Notes: generated by a model from the letters alone, not told the origin. Counted from the first letter of the stretch, positions 23,929 to 33,356 are shown. The stretch is DNA of 64,000 nucleotides from JAVJSD01 sp040219575 (GCA_040219575.1 JAVJSD010000142.1:1-64000); one strand, 5' to 3'. Translations and numbers: made by a program.

Positions 23929-26385
23929 TTATCGTCGCAGGTTCAACAACTCGTCGAGCAACTGCTGCGCGGTGGTGATCACGCGCGTGTTGCCTCGATA
24001 CTGGGTGGTGGCCAGCACCAGGTCGATCAGGTTTCGGCCGATGTCGGTGTTCGACAGTTCGACGGCGCCGGCGATGATCTGGCCGATGCCTTCACCGCCC
24101 GGGCTGCCTTCCACCGGCAAGCCGGAGTTGACGCCCTGGGCGAACATGTTCTGTCCGCGTTGCTCCAGACCCGCCGGGTTGGAGAAGCGGGCCAATCGGA
24201 TTTGCCCGAGGTCGCGTGTGACACCGCTGCTGAACACGCCGCGGATGATGCCGTCCTCGCCGATGATGAAGCTGGTCAGCTTACCGGCGGCGGAGCCGTC
24301 TTGCCGGGCGGCCGCCAGCGTGCTCTCCTCGGCGGCCAAACCCGAGATGTTGTTGAAATCCAGTTCGAACTCCAGCGGCGTGGACGAGGGAATATTGCGG
24401 CGATCGATCGAGACGGTGGAGTTCGTCGACGAGATGAAGTTGCCCTCGCCGTCGAAGGTGATCAGCCCGGTCCCCACGGAGATGTCGCTGCCGGTGGTGG
24501 GGTCGTTGTCGGCCGAATCGGCGAACCAGCGATAGGTGGTGGCCGAACCCGTGCGGGATTCCAGCACGGTGGTGATCCGCACGCCGAGCGGAATACCGAG
24601 CGAATCGTAGGCCACGAAGTCGGCCACGGCGCTCTGTCCCGCCGCCGTTTGAATGGTGCCGAAACCGAGGTTGGGCGTCTCGATCGTGCCGCTGCCGTCG
24701 TCGAGTTGGAACGAGGACAGCCCGATCGACAGCGCGTTGTCGATTCCGTTGTTCGAGACGAAACGGATTTGCCCGTTGTTGATGACCGCACCGGGCGACA
24801 GCGCGGTGGTCTCGCCGGCGATATTGTTCAGCGATCCGGGAATGGGGTGCTGGGGATCATCGAGGGCGGTTTGAATCCCCATCGAATCCTCCATGAATTC
24901 GAGCAACTCCTGCACCGTGGTGGTGGCGGTGATGGTGAATTCCTTGGCGTCCAAGGCCCGGCCGCCCTTGCGTCCCGCGAACGACAACGTGCCTTCGGTG
25001 AACATCGCCTCGAAATCCAACTCGTCGCGCCGCAGCACGTTGGTCAACAGCGTGTTGGAGCTGAGCTTGGGGCCGTCGAGATCGATCGCCTTGTTGGCCG
25101 GGTTCAACAGATCGGAGATGGCGGCGTCGCTGCGGTTGTCGGTGAAGTCGTCCCCCGGCGCCACCTCGCCCACCAGAAAGAACGAATTCGCGTCGCTCGA
25201 CAGGTTGCGGTAAATGCGAATCATGTCGTAGGCCGGAAACGCGTCGCCCGGCCCCGGCACCGGCGGCGTCGGCAGATTGCTGAGGTGAATCCGGTTGTTG
25301 ACCACGTTCTGCGGCCCCAGCAGCAGCGAGGGCCGGCTTTCTTCCTCGCCGGTTCGAGCGTAGGTGATCAAGTAGCTGTAGTTGCCGTCGATGGAGGTGG
25401 TGTCGAGCGGCGTGGCCGAGAGCGCTACGCTGTTGTCGTCCACGTAGTTGCCCCCCGCCGCCGCGGTGTCGAGCAGGAAGAAGTCGGTCCCGCCCGCCGC
25501 CGTGCGGTAGATGTTGACGTTGGCGTACTCGCCGCCGGCGGTCGGCAGATTGTTGAGCGTGATGGTGTTGTCGGCCAGCGTATTTCCCGCCGGAACGGTG
25601 TGGACGATCTCGGCCGAGGCCTGCGTCTCGGTGCCGTTGAGATCGACGAACGTGAAACGATAACGAAACACGTCGCCCTCGGTGTGCGTGCCGGCGCTGA
25701 CGTCGGTGTCGACGACCGTCACGCCCGTCTCGTCGGGCGTGGGCGCCACGTTGACGGTCACGGCGGCCGTGTCGGGGCGCGGCACGGCGGCGTCGCCCAG
25801 GATGGCGCTCTGAATCACCTCGGCCGTGTCGGCGATGTCGCCGGTGGGCGTCAGCGTCCCTTGCAGGAACACATTCTGCGTGGCCTGCGCGACCGCCGCG
25901 GAGCCGAGCGGAATCGTCAGCGGTGTGAGCTGGGTGGTCTGGATTTGAAACTGTTCATCGACGGTGAAGCCCAACAGGCGATTGCCCGACACCGTGACCA
26001 GCTCGTTTTCGGAATTGGTCTTGAAGTTGCCGTTGCGGGTGTACAGATTCTCGCCCGTGTTCCCTTGCACAATGAAGAAGCCGTCGCCCTGAATCGCCAG
26101 GTCCGACGGGTTCGAACTGACCTCGATCGTGCCCTGCGTGAAGTCGGGCGTGATCTCGGCCACCTGCGTGCCGAGGCCGATCTGGCGAGGATTCGTGCCG
26201 CCGGTCGAAGTCGTGGGCGCCGAGCCAAGGCCCTGCGTTTGGAGGAACTGCGTGGCGAACACGGCGTCGGACGCCTTGAAGCCCGACGTTTGCGAGTTGG
26301 CCAGGTTGTTGCCGACCACGTCGATGGTGGTTTCGGCGGCGGTCAAACCGGTCAAGGCCGTGGTGAGTGCGGATGCGAGACCCAT
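23929..26385 (-). CDS. flgE: Flagellar hook protein FlgE, enlarged
   Basis: This 818-residue protein is about twice the usual FlgE length. The rod-type N-terminus is clear: SALTTALTGLTAAETTIDVV with GNNLANSQTSGFKASD, then the DLAIQGDGFFIVQ signature near residue 95. The C-terminus ends with GAVELSNTDIGRNLIDLVLA, then TQYRGNTRVI and QQLLDELLNLRR. Between them lies an inserted region (about 200-430) with two related units sharing an IYR-x(9-12)-FFL core. The start is the ATG at 26385. The hook subunit polymerises outside the cell; the insertion would be surface-exposed. Confidence 0.94.
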   Translation of the reverse strand: MGLASALTTALTGLTAAETTIDVVGNNLANSQTSGFKASDAVFATQFLQTQGLGSAPTTSTGGTNPRQIGLGTQVAEITPDFTQGTIEVSSNPSDLAIQGDGFFIVQGNTGENLYTRNGNFKTNSENELVTVSGNRLLGFTVDEQFQIQTTQLTPLTIPLGSAAVAQATQNVFLQGTLTPTGDIADTAEVIQSAILGDAAVPRPDTAAVTVNVAPTPDETGVTVVDTDVSAGTHTEGDVFRYRFTFVDLNGTETQASAEIVHTVPAGNTLADNTITLNNLPTAGGEYANVNIYRTAAGGTDFFLLDTAAAGGNYVDDNSVALSATPLDTTSIDGNYSYLITYARTGEEESRPSLLLGPQNVVNNRIHLSNLPTPPVPGPGDAFPAYDMIRIYRNLSSDANSFFLVGEVAPGDDFTDNRSDAAISDLLNPANKAIDLDGPKLSSNTLLTNVLRRDELDFEAMFTEGTLSFAGRKGGRALDAKEFTITATTTVQELLEFMEDSMGIQTALDDPQHPIPGSLNNIAGETTALSPGAVINNGQIRFVSNNGIDNALSIGLSSFQLDDGSGTIETPNLGFGTIQTAAGQSAVADFVAYDSLGIPLGVRITTVLESRTGSATTYRWFADSADNDPTTGSDISVGTGLITFDGEGNFISSTNSTVSIDRRNIPSSTPLEFELDFNNISGLAAEESTLAAARQDGSAAGKLTSFIIGEDGIIRGVFSSGVTRDLGQIRLARFSNPAGLEQRGQNMFAQGVNSGLPVEGSPGGEGIGQIIAGAVELSNTDIGRNLIDLVLATTQYRGNTRVITTAQQLLDELLNLRR

Positions 26386-26450
26386 ATGGAATATCCCCCT
26401 GAGAAAGGCTGCTTGTTGACAGGAAAGAAGTCGTCGGAAAGCCGGCGCCG

Positions 26451-26885
26451 TTATGCTCCGGTTTCGACCACCGAGCGAATGTTTTTCAGCTTGATTGCGT
26501 CGCCGCCGATGTGGATTTTGATGCTGCGGTTGTCGTCGTCGTCGACATCGACCGACACCTTGTCGACGATTCCTTCGACATCGCCGTTGGTGTCGCTCAG
26601 CGCGCTGACCTGTTTGCCGATCAGGCTGCTGGCCGTCGTCAGGTTTTGCCCCAACAGCACGGAGTCGAGCGTCTGACTGAGCTTGTCGCTGGAGCCGATC
26701 TCGCGAATCTGGGTGATCTGCTGCAGCATTTGGCTGTTGTCGATCGGGTTCAGCGGGTCCTGGTTCTGTAATTCCGCAATCATCAAGTCGATGAAGCTGT
26801 TCAGATCCAGGTCCTGAATGCCTTTCGACGGCCCAGCGTCTGGTGTGGTCGACGAACCGGCCCCGACATTCGGTACGCGTGACAT
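26451..26885 (-). CDS. flgD: Hook-capping protein FlgD, short form
   Basis: This 144-residue protein has the conserved FlgD N-terminal motif DLNSFIDLMIAELQNQDPLN with PIDNSQMLQQITQIREI following. It then has a region like the LIGKQVSAL segment and a short beta-rich end. The full-length form (about 220 residues) has extra Ig-like and Tudor-like domains that are missing here, but such short forms exist. It acts as scaffold for hook assembly. It lies 65 nt upstream of flgE. Confidence 0.9.
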   Translation of the reverse strand: MSRVPNVGAGSSTTPDAGPSKGIQDLDLNSFIDLMIAELQNQDPLNPIDNSQMLQQITQIREIGSSDKLSQTLDSVLLGQNLTTASSLIGKQVSALSDTNGDVEGIVDKVSVDVDDDDNRSIKIHIGGDAIKLKNIRSVVETGA

Positions 26886-26947
26886 GACTCGCTTCCTTTC
26901 GAGTTGGCATCGTCGCGGCCTCGATGCCGCGACATGAATCTGTTTCG

Positions 26948-28654
26948 TTACACGATGATGTTCAGTTGACCGGCGCCGCCGATTCGCGGGGCGCTGAGCC
27001 GTTGCGCCTCCTCGCGGTCGGCCGCCTCGCGTTCGCCGGCCGACGCGAGCTCGCGCGGCGAGCGCGGCTCGCGCTGCTGTGCGTCGCGCGGGTCGTCGGG
27101 CGCCCCTCCCGGCTGCCGGTCGCTCAAATCGACGTCGAACTGGTCGACGCGAATGTTCTGCTCCGCCAGCCGCTCGCGCAGCACGTGCAGGTTGTCCAGC
27201 AGCAGCGTCCGGGCGGTCGGCGTGTCGGCCTCGATGTGGGCCGACAGGACGCCCGCCTGAATCTTCACTTCCAACCGCAGCGATCCCAGTTCGGGCGGAC
27301 TCAGGCGGAGGCGGATCTCGCCGCCGTCCTCACCCGCCGATTGGAACGCCCGGGCCACGCGATTCACGAAGCGGGCCTGGTCCGCGTCGCTGATCGGAGG
27401 CGCGTTTCCTCCCGGCTGTTTGGCGCGGGAGACCAGTTGCTGCGAGAGTCGGCCGGTCGCCGTCGCGGCGGAAGCGCTGGACTCGCCGCCGATGCGGGGC
27501 GCCGCGGTCGTGGAATCGGCGTCGCTTCGCACGGTGGTGGTGGTGGCCTGGGACTTGTCGGAGTCGCCCGGCGTGCTCTCGCCGGCGGCCAATTCAATCT
27601 CGGGCGTCTCCACCGTCGGCGTCGCCGAATTCTGCGCGGTGGAAGCGACGTGAGGCGCGACGCCGGAAGGCTTCCCCTCGCCGGCCTGTCGGTGCGGCCT
27701 TGCTTCTCGACGAGGGGCGTCGCTGGAAGGCTGGCGCTGAGGATTCTCGTCGGAGGATTCATCGCCGTCGTCGGCCGTCGTCGCCGACTCTCCCTTCGCG
27801 ACGCTCCCGTCACGATGGTCGCCCGCCCTTTCGCCCTTGGCGTGCTGTCGCGCCTTCTCTGTCGTCGCCCGTTCGGCCGACGCTCCTGCGTCGTCGGCGT
27901 CGGCCTCTTGCTCGGCGCTGTCGAGCAGAGCATCGGCGGAGTCATCCGACTCCTGCTTCGAGGCGGCGTTTGCTTCGGCGCCGGCGGCCGGTTGTTCATC
28001 GGGTTCCGTTGCTGCGGTGAGGTTCGCCTTTGCAACCTGGGCGGCGTCGGACTTTGAGTTCTCGCCGACGGCGGACCGCCCTTGGTCTGCCGACTTCGGA
28101 CGAGAGCCCGACGGCGACTGCTCCTCGGACGCGGAATCCTCGGCCAGCGCCTCCTCGGAGAGTTCGACAACGGCCGCCTCCGCGGCGTCGGGCGGCGCCT
28201 CGTCCGTGCTCGCGGCGACCGCCGGTGCGACGTCCTCCGACGGTTGCTCGTCATCGGCCTCCTGCCGCGCATCTTGCTCGTCGTTGATCTTCCCCGCCTC
28301 GTCCGACGGCGCCGCATCCGTTTCCGTGCTGGAGTCCGTCGAGGCCGACGCGGCGTTGTCGGCTTCTGTTTGATTCTGACGCGGCGCGCGGCCAGCTTCT
28401 TCCGAAGCTGAACTCGATGTCGAATGGGAACTCGACGACGCGTGGGAGTCGGACGACGTCGTCGCTCCCCCCGACGAGTCCCTCGGCCTTGAAGAGTCCG
28501 ACGAGGAATACGCGGAACTCGCCGCCGGCGGCCGCAAGTGCAGTTCGAATGCACCTCCCTCCGCGGCGGCGCCGCCTTGCGCGGCCGGGCGCGTCAGCGA
28601 CGCCGGGTCGAATTTCGCCGGCGCAAGGATCGAATCGATTGGAAAGGAAGTCAT
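26948..28654 (-). CDS. fliK: Hook-length control protein FliK
   Basis: This 568-residue protein has a long low-complexity N-terminal part (about 30-420) rich in Ser, Ala, Glu, Asp and Thr. Its C-terminal FliK/Flg_hook domain shows GEIRLRLSPPELGSLRLEVK, then VLSAHIEADTPTARTLLLDN and LHVLRERLAEQNIRV. It measures hook length and triggers the FlhB switch. It lies between the MotE-like gene and flgD. The skewed composition is normal for FliK linkers. Confidence 0.93.
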   Translation of the reverse strand: MTSFPIDSILAPAKFDPASLTRPAAQGGAAAEGGAFELHLRPPAASSAYSSSDSSRPRDSSGGATTSSDSHASSSSHSTSSSASEEAGRAPRQNQTEADNAASASTDSSTETDAAPSDEAGKINDEQDARQEADDEQPSEDVAPAVAASTDEAPPDAAEAAVVELSEEALAEDSASEEQSPSGSRPKSADQGRSAVGENSKSDAAQVAKANLTAATEPDEQPAAGAEANAASKQESDDSADALLDSAEQEADADDAGASAERATTEKARQHAKGERAGDHRDGSVAKGESATTADDGDESSDENPQRQPSSDAPRREARPHRQAGEGKPSGVAPHVASTAQNSATPTVETPEIELAAGESTPGDSDKSQATTTTVRSDADSTTAAPRIGGESSASAATATGRLSQQLVSRAKQPGGNAPPISDADQARFVNRVARAFQSAGEDGGEIRLRLSPPELGSLRLEVKIQAGVLSAHIEADTPTARTLLLDNLHVLRERLAEQNIRVDQFDVDLSDRQPGGAPDDPRDAQQREPRSPRELASAGEREAADREEAQRLSAPRIGGAGQLNIIV

Positions 28655-28726
28655 TCTGGCGTCCCCAAGTCTTGCTTCCGGCGGACCGAAAGCGTGTTGC
28701 CGTTCGAAGCGGACGAGATGCCCGCC

Positions 28727-29422
28727 TCAGCTCTCTCCAAGCTGCTGTTGCGTGTCGCGAATCAAGGAAACCTCCGGTTCGCCTTCGCGCAGCCGGGCGA
28801 GTATCTCGTGCAGTTTCTCCATCTCCGGTTTCGACTGGAATTCACCCAGAATCTTCTTTCGCTTGTCCAGCGGCATCGAGCGAATCATCGTCACCACGTC
28901 GTTCATGCCCTGTTGGTTGTCGCCGAGGTCGTCCTCCAGCATCATCAGGATCTGGTCTTTCGCCTGGCCGGGGTCGATCGACTCCAGCGTGCGCTGCACC
29001 TCCTGCAAGGCCGTATCGGTGGCGGCCTGCTCGAGCTTGCCGAGCCGTTGCTCGAATCCCGTGACGATGTCGTCCAACCGCTCTCTCTCGGTGCGAACCT
29101 GCGCTTCGAGCGCCTGCAAGTCGCTCAGGCCGTCGCGAATCGCCCGCTCCCGCAGGGTGAGCGTGAGGGTCTTCTGCAGCCTTTCCTTGGTGATCTGCTC
29201 GAAGGAGACCTGTTCGTCGTCCACCGGCTTGCGCGTGTTCTCGATCTTCTCGCGAATCGCGTCGAGATCGATCCCCTGCAACAGCGCGAGCATCTCGTAG
29301 GCGTGGTCGGAGCGAAACACGCCGCGCTGCCACAGCACGCCCAGGCCGATGCATTGGGCGATGATGGTGGCCGCGCAGAAATACATGACGCCGGCCGTCA
29401 GCAGTCGCAGCAGTTTGCCCAT
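28727..29422 (-). CDS. MotE-like membrane coiled-coil protein
   Basis: This 231-residue protein has one N-terminal transmembrane helix (about 7-30, TAGVMYFCAATIIAQCIGLG). A long charged helical stretch follows (about 60-150, likely coiled coil; LTLTLRERAIRDGLSDLQAL). Its C-terminal domain (DVVTMIRSMPLDKRKKILGE) resembles the MgtE-N-like end of MotE. Position between fliJ and fliK matches flagellar MotE/YlxF-type genes. Its ATG directly follows the fliJ TAA. Family call is moderate because MotE varies greatly. Confidence 0.65.
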   Translation of the reverse strand: MGKLLRLLTAGVMYFCAATIIAQCIGLGVLWQRGVFRSDHAYEMLALLQGIDLDAIREKIENTRKPVDDEQVSFEQITKERLQKTLTLTLRERAIRDGLSDLQALEAQVRTERERLDDIVTGFEQRLGKLEQAATDTALQEVQRTLESIDPGQAKDQILMMLEDDLGDNQQGMNDVVTMIRSMPLDKRKKILGEFQSKPEMEKLHEILARLREGEPEVSLIRDTQQQLGES

Positions 29423-29881
29423 TTACCGCGCCTCCCGGACGCGCAGCGCGGCCCTTTGCTGCGCCGTCTCGTCGAGTTGCTTCACTTCCAACTGCGCCTG
29501 GTCGTGGCGATGCGCCAGGCGCTGCTTTTCCTCGAGTTTCTCCAACGTGCGGACGCGCTTGTCGGCCTCCGTCAGCGCCTGCCGCCGACGCTGCACTTCC
29601 GCCGCGATCTTCACCTTCTGTTGTTCGATCTGGATGCGGCGGGCGCGGAGCACCAGTTCGTAACGATGCACGTTCATCAAGTCGTCGACGTGCACCTCGC
29701 CGGGTTTTGAACTGCTGCGCAACTGCTGGCGCACCTGGTCGGTTTCGTCATTCAGTTCGCGCTCGTGCTCGGCCAGGATCTGCTCCGCCTCGAGCGCTTC
29801 GGCCAATTGGTGACGGCGCTCGTCGCGCTCACCGCGACGCAGCTTGAGCACCGTCTCCAGGCGAAACCGAAAGCGAGCCAT
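29423..29881 (-). CDS. fliJ: Flagellar export protein FliJ
   Basis: This 152-residue all-helical coiled-coil protein has the typical start FRFRLETVLKLRRGERDERR and a heavily charged chain with Gln/Arg/Glu periodicity. FliJ binds FliI and FlhA in the export ATPase complex. Sequence is weakly conserved in the family, so the call leans on the N-terminal motif, length and place right after fliI. The stop codon abuts the next start. Confidence 0.88.
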   Translation of the reverse strand: MARFRFRLETVLKLRRGERDERRHQLAEALEAEQILAEHERELNDETDQVRQQLRSSSKPGEVHVDDLMNVHRYELVLRARRIQIEQQKVKIAAEVQRRRQALTEADKRVRTLEKLEEKQRLAHRHDQAQLEVKQLDETAQQRAALRVREAR

Positions 29882-29912
29882 GAAATCTGCTTTTGCACTG
29901 CGGTTCGAGGGA

Positions 29913-29962
29913 CGTCCACGTCCATCGTTTGTAGGGTTGTGTCAATTCGACGGACGTGGACG
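29913..29962. repeat. Inverted repeat between fliI and fliJ
   Basis: CGTCCACGTCC (29913-29923) pairs with GGACGTGGACG (29952-29962), an 11-bp stem with a 28-nt loop. The right arm lies in the 16-mer shared with the motA-motB gap. It fills most of the fliI-fliJ gap. Confidence 0.7.
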
Positions 29963-29978
29963 CCCGCCGTCCGCGGTT

Positions 29979-31337
29979 CTAGGTCGCGGCCGCCGTCTTT
30001 CTGGCCTGCGGGTTGGAGGCGGCCTGGTGCACCGCCTGACACCGCTGCGCCAGTTGAATCAACTGGTGCCGGGCGGCGTCGACCGTGCCTGGCTCGTCGA
30101 CCCGCTGCCGCAGGAAGCGGTTGATTTCGTCGCGCATCGCGATCGCCGTGTCGACCGTCGGATTGGCGCCCGAGCGATACGCCCCGATCGAGATCAAGTC
30201 CTCATGCTCCTGGTAGGCGGCCATCAACTCGCGGACGACCTGCATCGCCGTCTGGTGGTCGCGGGGAGTAATCTCCGTCGCCAGACGGCTGATGCTGGAG
30301 AGCACGTCGATGGCCGGATAATGTCCCTGCCCGGCCAATTTTCGCGACAGCACGGTGTGCCCGTCGAGCAAGCCGCGAACGGTGTCGCTGATTGGTTCGT
30401 TGGTGTCGTCTCCCTCGACCAGCACCGAGTAGAACGCGGTGATGCTCCCCTCGCGGCTTCGGCCGGCCCGCTCCACCAACTTGGGAAGCATGGCGAACAC
30501 CGACGGCGGGTAGCCGCGCGTGGTGGGTGGTTCACCCGCCGCCAGTCCGATCTCGCGCTGCGCCATGGCGAACCGCGTCAGCGAATCCATCATCAACAGC
30601 ACGTTGCGGCCCTGATCGCGGAAGTACTCGGCGACGGCGGTGGCGGTCATCGCCGCCTGCACGCGCAGCAAGGCCGGTTGATCGCTGGTCGCCACGACCA
30701 CCACGCTCCGCGCGCGGCCGCTCTCGCCCAGGTCGCGCTCGATGAACTCGTTCACCTCGCGTCCCCGTTCGCCGATCAGTCCGATCACGTTCACGTCGGC
30801 CGATGTGTTGCGGGCCATCATGCCCAAGGTGACGCTCTTGCCGACGCCCGAACCGGCGAAGATGCCCATCCGCTGCCCCAGCCCGCAGGTCAGCAGGCCG
30901 TCGATGGCCCGAATGCCGGTGGTCAGTGGTTGGTCGATGCGGGGACGGCGAGTGGCCTCGGGCGGCGTTCCGGCCAGCCGCACGCGGGTGTCGGTGAGGG
31001 GCGGCAGGCGGCCGTCGATCGGTCGCCCGTGCGCGTCGATGACGCGTCCCAGCAGTTGCTCGCCGACGCGCACGGTGCGCGAGGTCTGCACCAGGCGGAC
31101 GCGGTTGCCGTGCCGGACGCCGGTGATCTCGCCGATGGGATAGACAATCGTCTCGCGGCCCCGGAAGCCGACCACCTCGCCCTGCAGCGGGCCGCCGGTC
31201 TGCCGGTCGATTTCGACGACGGCGCCGATCGGCGCCGGCAGTCCTCCCACCGAGGCGATCAAACCTTCGGTCCGCACGACGCAGCCGGTGACGGCCGTCG
31301 GCATGATCCAGCGGATTTGTTGTTCGAGTTCCTGCAC
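29979..31337 (-). CDS. fliI: Flagellar export ATPase FliI
   Basis: This 452-residue ATPase is related to F1-beta and powers export. Walker A is AGSGVGKS at about 161-168; IGLIGERGREVNEFIERDLG and the Walker B segment LLMMDSLTRFAMAQREIGLA follow. The substrate-linked TRGYPPSVFAMLPKLVERAG motif is intact. The GTG start at 31337 sits 1 nt after the fliH stop; no better ATG exists. The fliH-fliI-fliJ order is standard. Confidence 0.97.
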   Translation of the reverse strand: MQELEQQIRWIMPTAVTGCVVRTEGLIASVGGLPAPIGAVVEIDRQTGGPLQGEVVGFRGRETIVYPIGEITGVRHGNRVRLVQTSRTVRVGEQLLGRVIDAHGRPIDGRLPPLTDTRVRLAGTPPEATRRPRIDQPLTTGIRAIDGLLTCGLGQRMGIFAGSGVGKSVTLGMMARNTSADVNVIGLIGERGREVNEFIERDLGESGRARSVVVVATSDQPALLRVQAAMTATAVAEYFRDQGRNVLLMMDSLTRFAMAQREIGLAAGEPPTTRGYPPSVFAMLPKLVERAGRSREGSITAFYSVLVEGDDTNEPISDTVRGLLDGHTVLSRKLAGQGHYPAIDVLSSISRLATEITPRDHQTAMQVVRELMAAYQEHEDLISIGAYRSGANPTVDTAIAMRDEINRFLRQRVDEPGTVDAARHQLIQLAQRCQAVHQAASNPQARKTAAAT

Positions 31338-31338
31338 G

Positions 31339-32001
31339 TTAGTTCAGTTCCTGTTCGATCCGCGCCAGTTGCGCTTCGATGCGTTGGTCGATGTCGCCGA
31401 AATCGGTGGAGACGATGCACCCGCCGGAACTGACCTGGGGGTCGGCGATGATCTCGGCCGGTCCCAGTTTCGCCAGCCGCGCCGCCAACTCCTCCACGCC
31501 CTCGCCCAGCGCCGCGCGGTCGGCCGGGTTCAATCGCAGGCGAATGTGCTCGCTGCCGGAGGCCAACTCCAGCGCCTCGCGCACCAGGTCGAGCGTGATC
31601 TCGGGCGTGCTCTTCAGTTCACGGCGGACGACGAGTTCGGCCATCCGCGCGGCGAGATGCACCGCTTTATCCTGCCACTGCGCCACCCACTCGTGGCGGG
31701 CCTTCTTGAGTTGCTCCACCGACTCCTCCAAGGCGGGCAACACGCCGGCGAGCTGTTGGCGGATCTTTCCCGTCACATCGGCTTCGGCCTGTTGCTTGGC
31801 CTGCTGCAAGCCTTGTTGTTGCGCCTGGCCGCGTAGTTGCTCGGCCTCTTGCTTGGCCTTGGCGAGGATCTGCGCCGCTTCGCGGCGGATCTTCTCCAGG
31901 TAGCCCTCCGCGGCGGTCGACATGTCGTTGAAATTGAAGGCCACCTGCTGCACGCCTTGCGCCGCTCCGGCCTCGCGGCCCGCCTTGATGATTCCAGCCA
32001 T
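31339..32001 (-). CDS. fliH: Flagellar export stator protein FliH
   Basis: This 220-residue protein has an Ala/Gln-rich coiled coil at about 30-85 (AAQILAKAKQEAEQLRGQAQ) and the FliH C-terminal domain that binds FliI (TLDLVREALELASGSEHIRL, then ISSGGCIVSTDFGDIDQRIE-like VSSGGCIVSTDFGDIDQRIE). It regulates FliI and docks it to the C-ring. It lies 14 nt after fliG. Confidence 0.9.
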   Translation of the reverse strand: MAGIIKAGREAGAAQGVQQVAFNFNDMSTAAEGYLEKIRREAAQILAKAKQEAEQLRGQAQQQGLQQAKQQAEADVTGKIRQQLAGVLPALEESVEQLKKARHEWVAQWQDKAVHLAARMAELVVRRELKSTPEITLDLVREALELASGSEHIRLRLNPADRAALGEGVEELAARLAKLGPAEIIADPQVSSGGCIVSTDFGDIDQRIEAQLARIEQELN

Positions 32002-32015
32002 GACGAGGTTCCTTG

Positions 32016-33356
32016 CTAAACGGCGGCGGCGAAGCGGCGGACGGGCGTAATTCGAATCTCGCCTTGCTCCGCCATCCGGGAGGCGAGGACCACGAGTTGG
32101 CGACGAGCCTCTTCGATATCGCTGAGCCGCACGGGCCCCGTTTGCTGCGTGCGGCGGCGCAGTCCGAGCGCCTCCTGTCGGGGAAGCTGCCGGGCGATGC
32201 GGCGGACCAATCGCTCCGGCGCGCCGGTCAGCGCCAGCAACGCGACTTCCGGTTGGGCCGCATTGATGACCGCGATCAAAGCGCCATCGTCGAGTCGGGT
32301 GAGGTCGTCGAACGTCAGCGAAGGGCGGCGCCGCGGCGCGGAAGCGGGCGCCGCCGGAGTGTCTCGCTCCGTGGGAGGCTCCGACGGCGTGGTCGTCTCA
32401 GCTGTTGTGTGCGACGAAAGCTCGACCGCGGACGACGTCGTCGCCGCGGTCGGCCTGTTGGGCGAGGGAGCGGCCGGCGGTTTTTCTTCGCGGCGCCGTA
32501 GCGGCCAGCCGAAGCCGCGCGATTTCGCCGGCGGTTCGGCGGGAGGCGCAACGGCGGACTCCGCCAATTGGCGGCGCCAGCGACGGGCCGTCGACACCAC
32601 CGCCGTCTGTTCGGTGACCTCGTCGAACCGCGTGGCCAGCGACTCGTCGATCGACGCCAGATTGGCCAACAACGCGTCGCGGCCTTCCCCTCCGGCGGCG
32701 GCCAGTATCGCCCCCACGGCGACCATGCCCGCCTGCCGGCGTCGGTTGGCTCGCAATTCGTCCGACAGCATGGCCTCCATCTGCCGCTCCACTTCGCGGA
32801 GGATTTCCGGATCCGCTTCCTCCAGATCGACGATCCGCCGCAGGACTTCGACCTGCATCGGCTTGGGCAGCGACTTGAGCACGTCGGCCGCCAAAGCCGG
32901 CGACACGTGCGCCACGACCAGGGCGGCGGTTTGCGGATGCTCGTTGCTCAGCAGCGACGCCAGCGACCGGGGAGTCGCCTCGTGCAGGAAAGCGAACGGC
33001 CGTGTCGCGGGCGGCCGCGCCGAGTTTCCCGCGGCCTGTTGTGGAGAATTGTGGTGGGGAGTCGCCTCGGGCGCGGTGTTTTTCGCTGGAGGATCGGCGC
33101 CGAACTTCGACGTCAAGGAGGGGTCGAACTCCACGCCCGAGTCGTCCTCGGCGCGCGACGCCTGCTTTCGTCCCAAGAAGGCGGCGATGACTTCCTCGCG
33201 CTCCGCCTGCGTCACGTCGTCGAGATCGAGCACGGCGGCGCGGACCCGCCGCGCTTGCTGCTCGCCCATTTGCTCCAGCAAGGCGTCGGCGCTGGGGGCG
33301 TCGAGGCTGTCGATCAGAATGGCTGCTTTTCGCAGGGCGTCGGAGGTTCCAGGCAT
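32016..33356 (-). CDS. fliG: C-ring protein FliG with altered torque helix
   Basis: This 446-residue protein is about 100 residues longer than usual. The N-terminal domain starts SDALRKAAILIDSLDAPSAD. The middle domain shows ASLLSNEHPQTAALVVAHVS, the FliG EHPQ motif. Disordered Pro/Ala/Thr-rich insertions lie at about 65-115 and 275-350. The C-terminal domain keeps the fold (LTFDDLTRLDDGALIAVINA, then TGPVRLSDIEEARRQLVVLA). Aligned without gaps to E. coli FliG, the residues at K264, R281, D288 and D289 read Thr, Gln, Arg and Arg. It forms the rotor-stator interface. The alignment is done by eye from memory. Confidence 0.92.
   Translation of the reverse strand: MPGTSDALRKAAILIDSLDAPSADALLEQMGEQQARRVRAAVLDLDDVTQAEREEVIAAFLGRKQASRAEDDSGVEFDPSLTSKFGADPPAKNTAPEATPHHNSPQQAAGNSARPPATRPFAFLHEATPRSLASLLSNEHPQTAALVVAHVSPALAADVLKSLPKPMQVEVLRRIVDLEEADPEILREVERQMEAMLSDELRANRRRQAGMVAVGAILAAAGGEGRDALLANLASIDESLATRFDEVTEQTAVVSTARRWRRQLAESAVAPPAEPPAKSRGFGWPLRRREEKPPAAPSPNRPTAATTSSAVELSSHTTAETTTPSEPPTERDTPAAPASAPRRRPSLTFDDLTRLDDGALIAVINAAQPEVALLALTGAPERLVRRIARQLPRQEALGLRRRTQQTGPVRLSDIEEARRQLVVLASRMAEQGEIRITPVRRFAAAV

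Noticed and set aside
24160..26676. An 838-codon open frame antisense to flgE
   Set aside because: Arg/Gly/Val-rich translation without any domain; it is the complement of the clearly conserved flgE.
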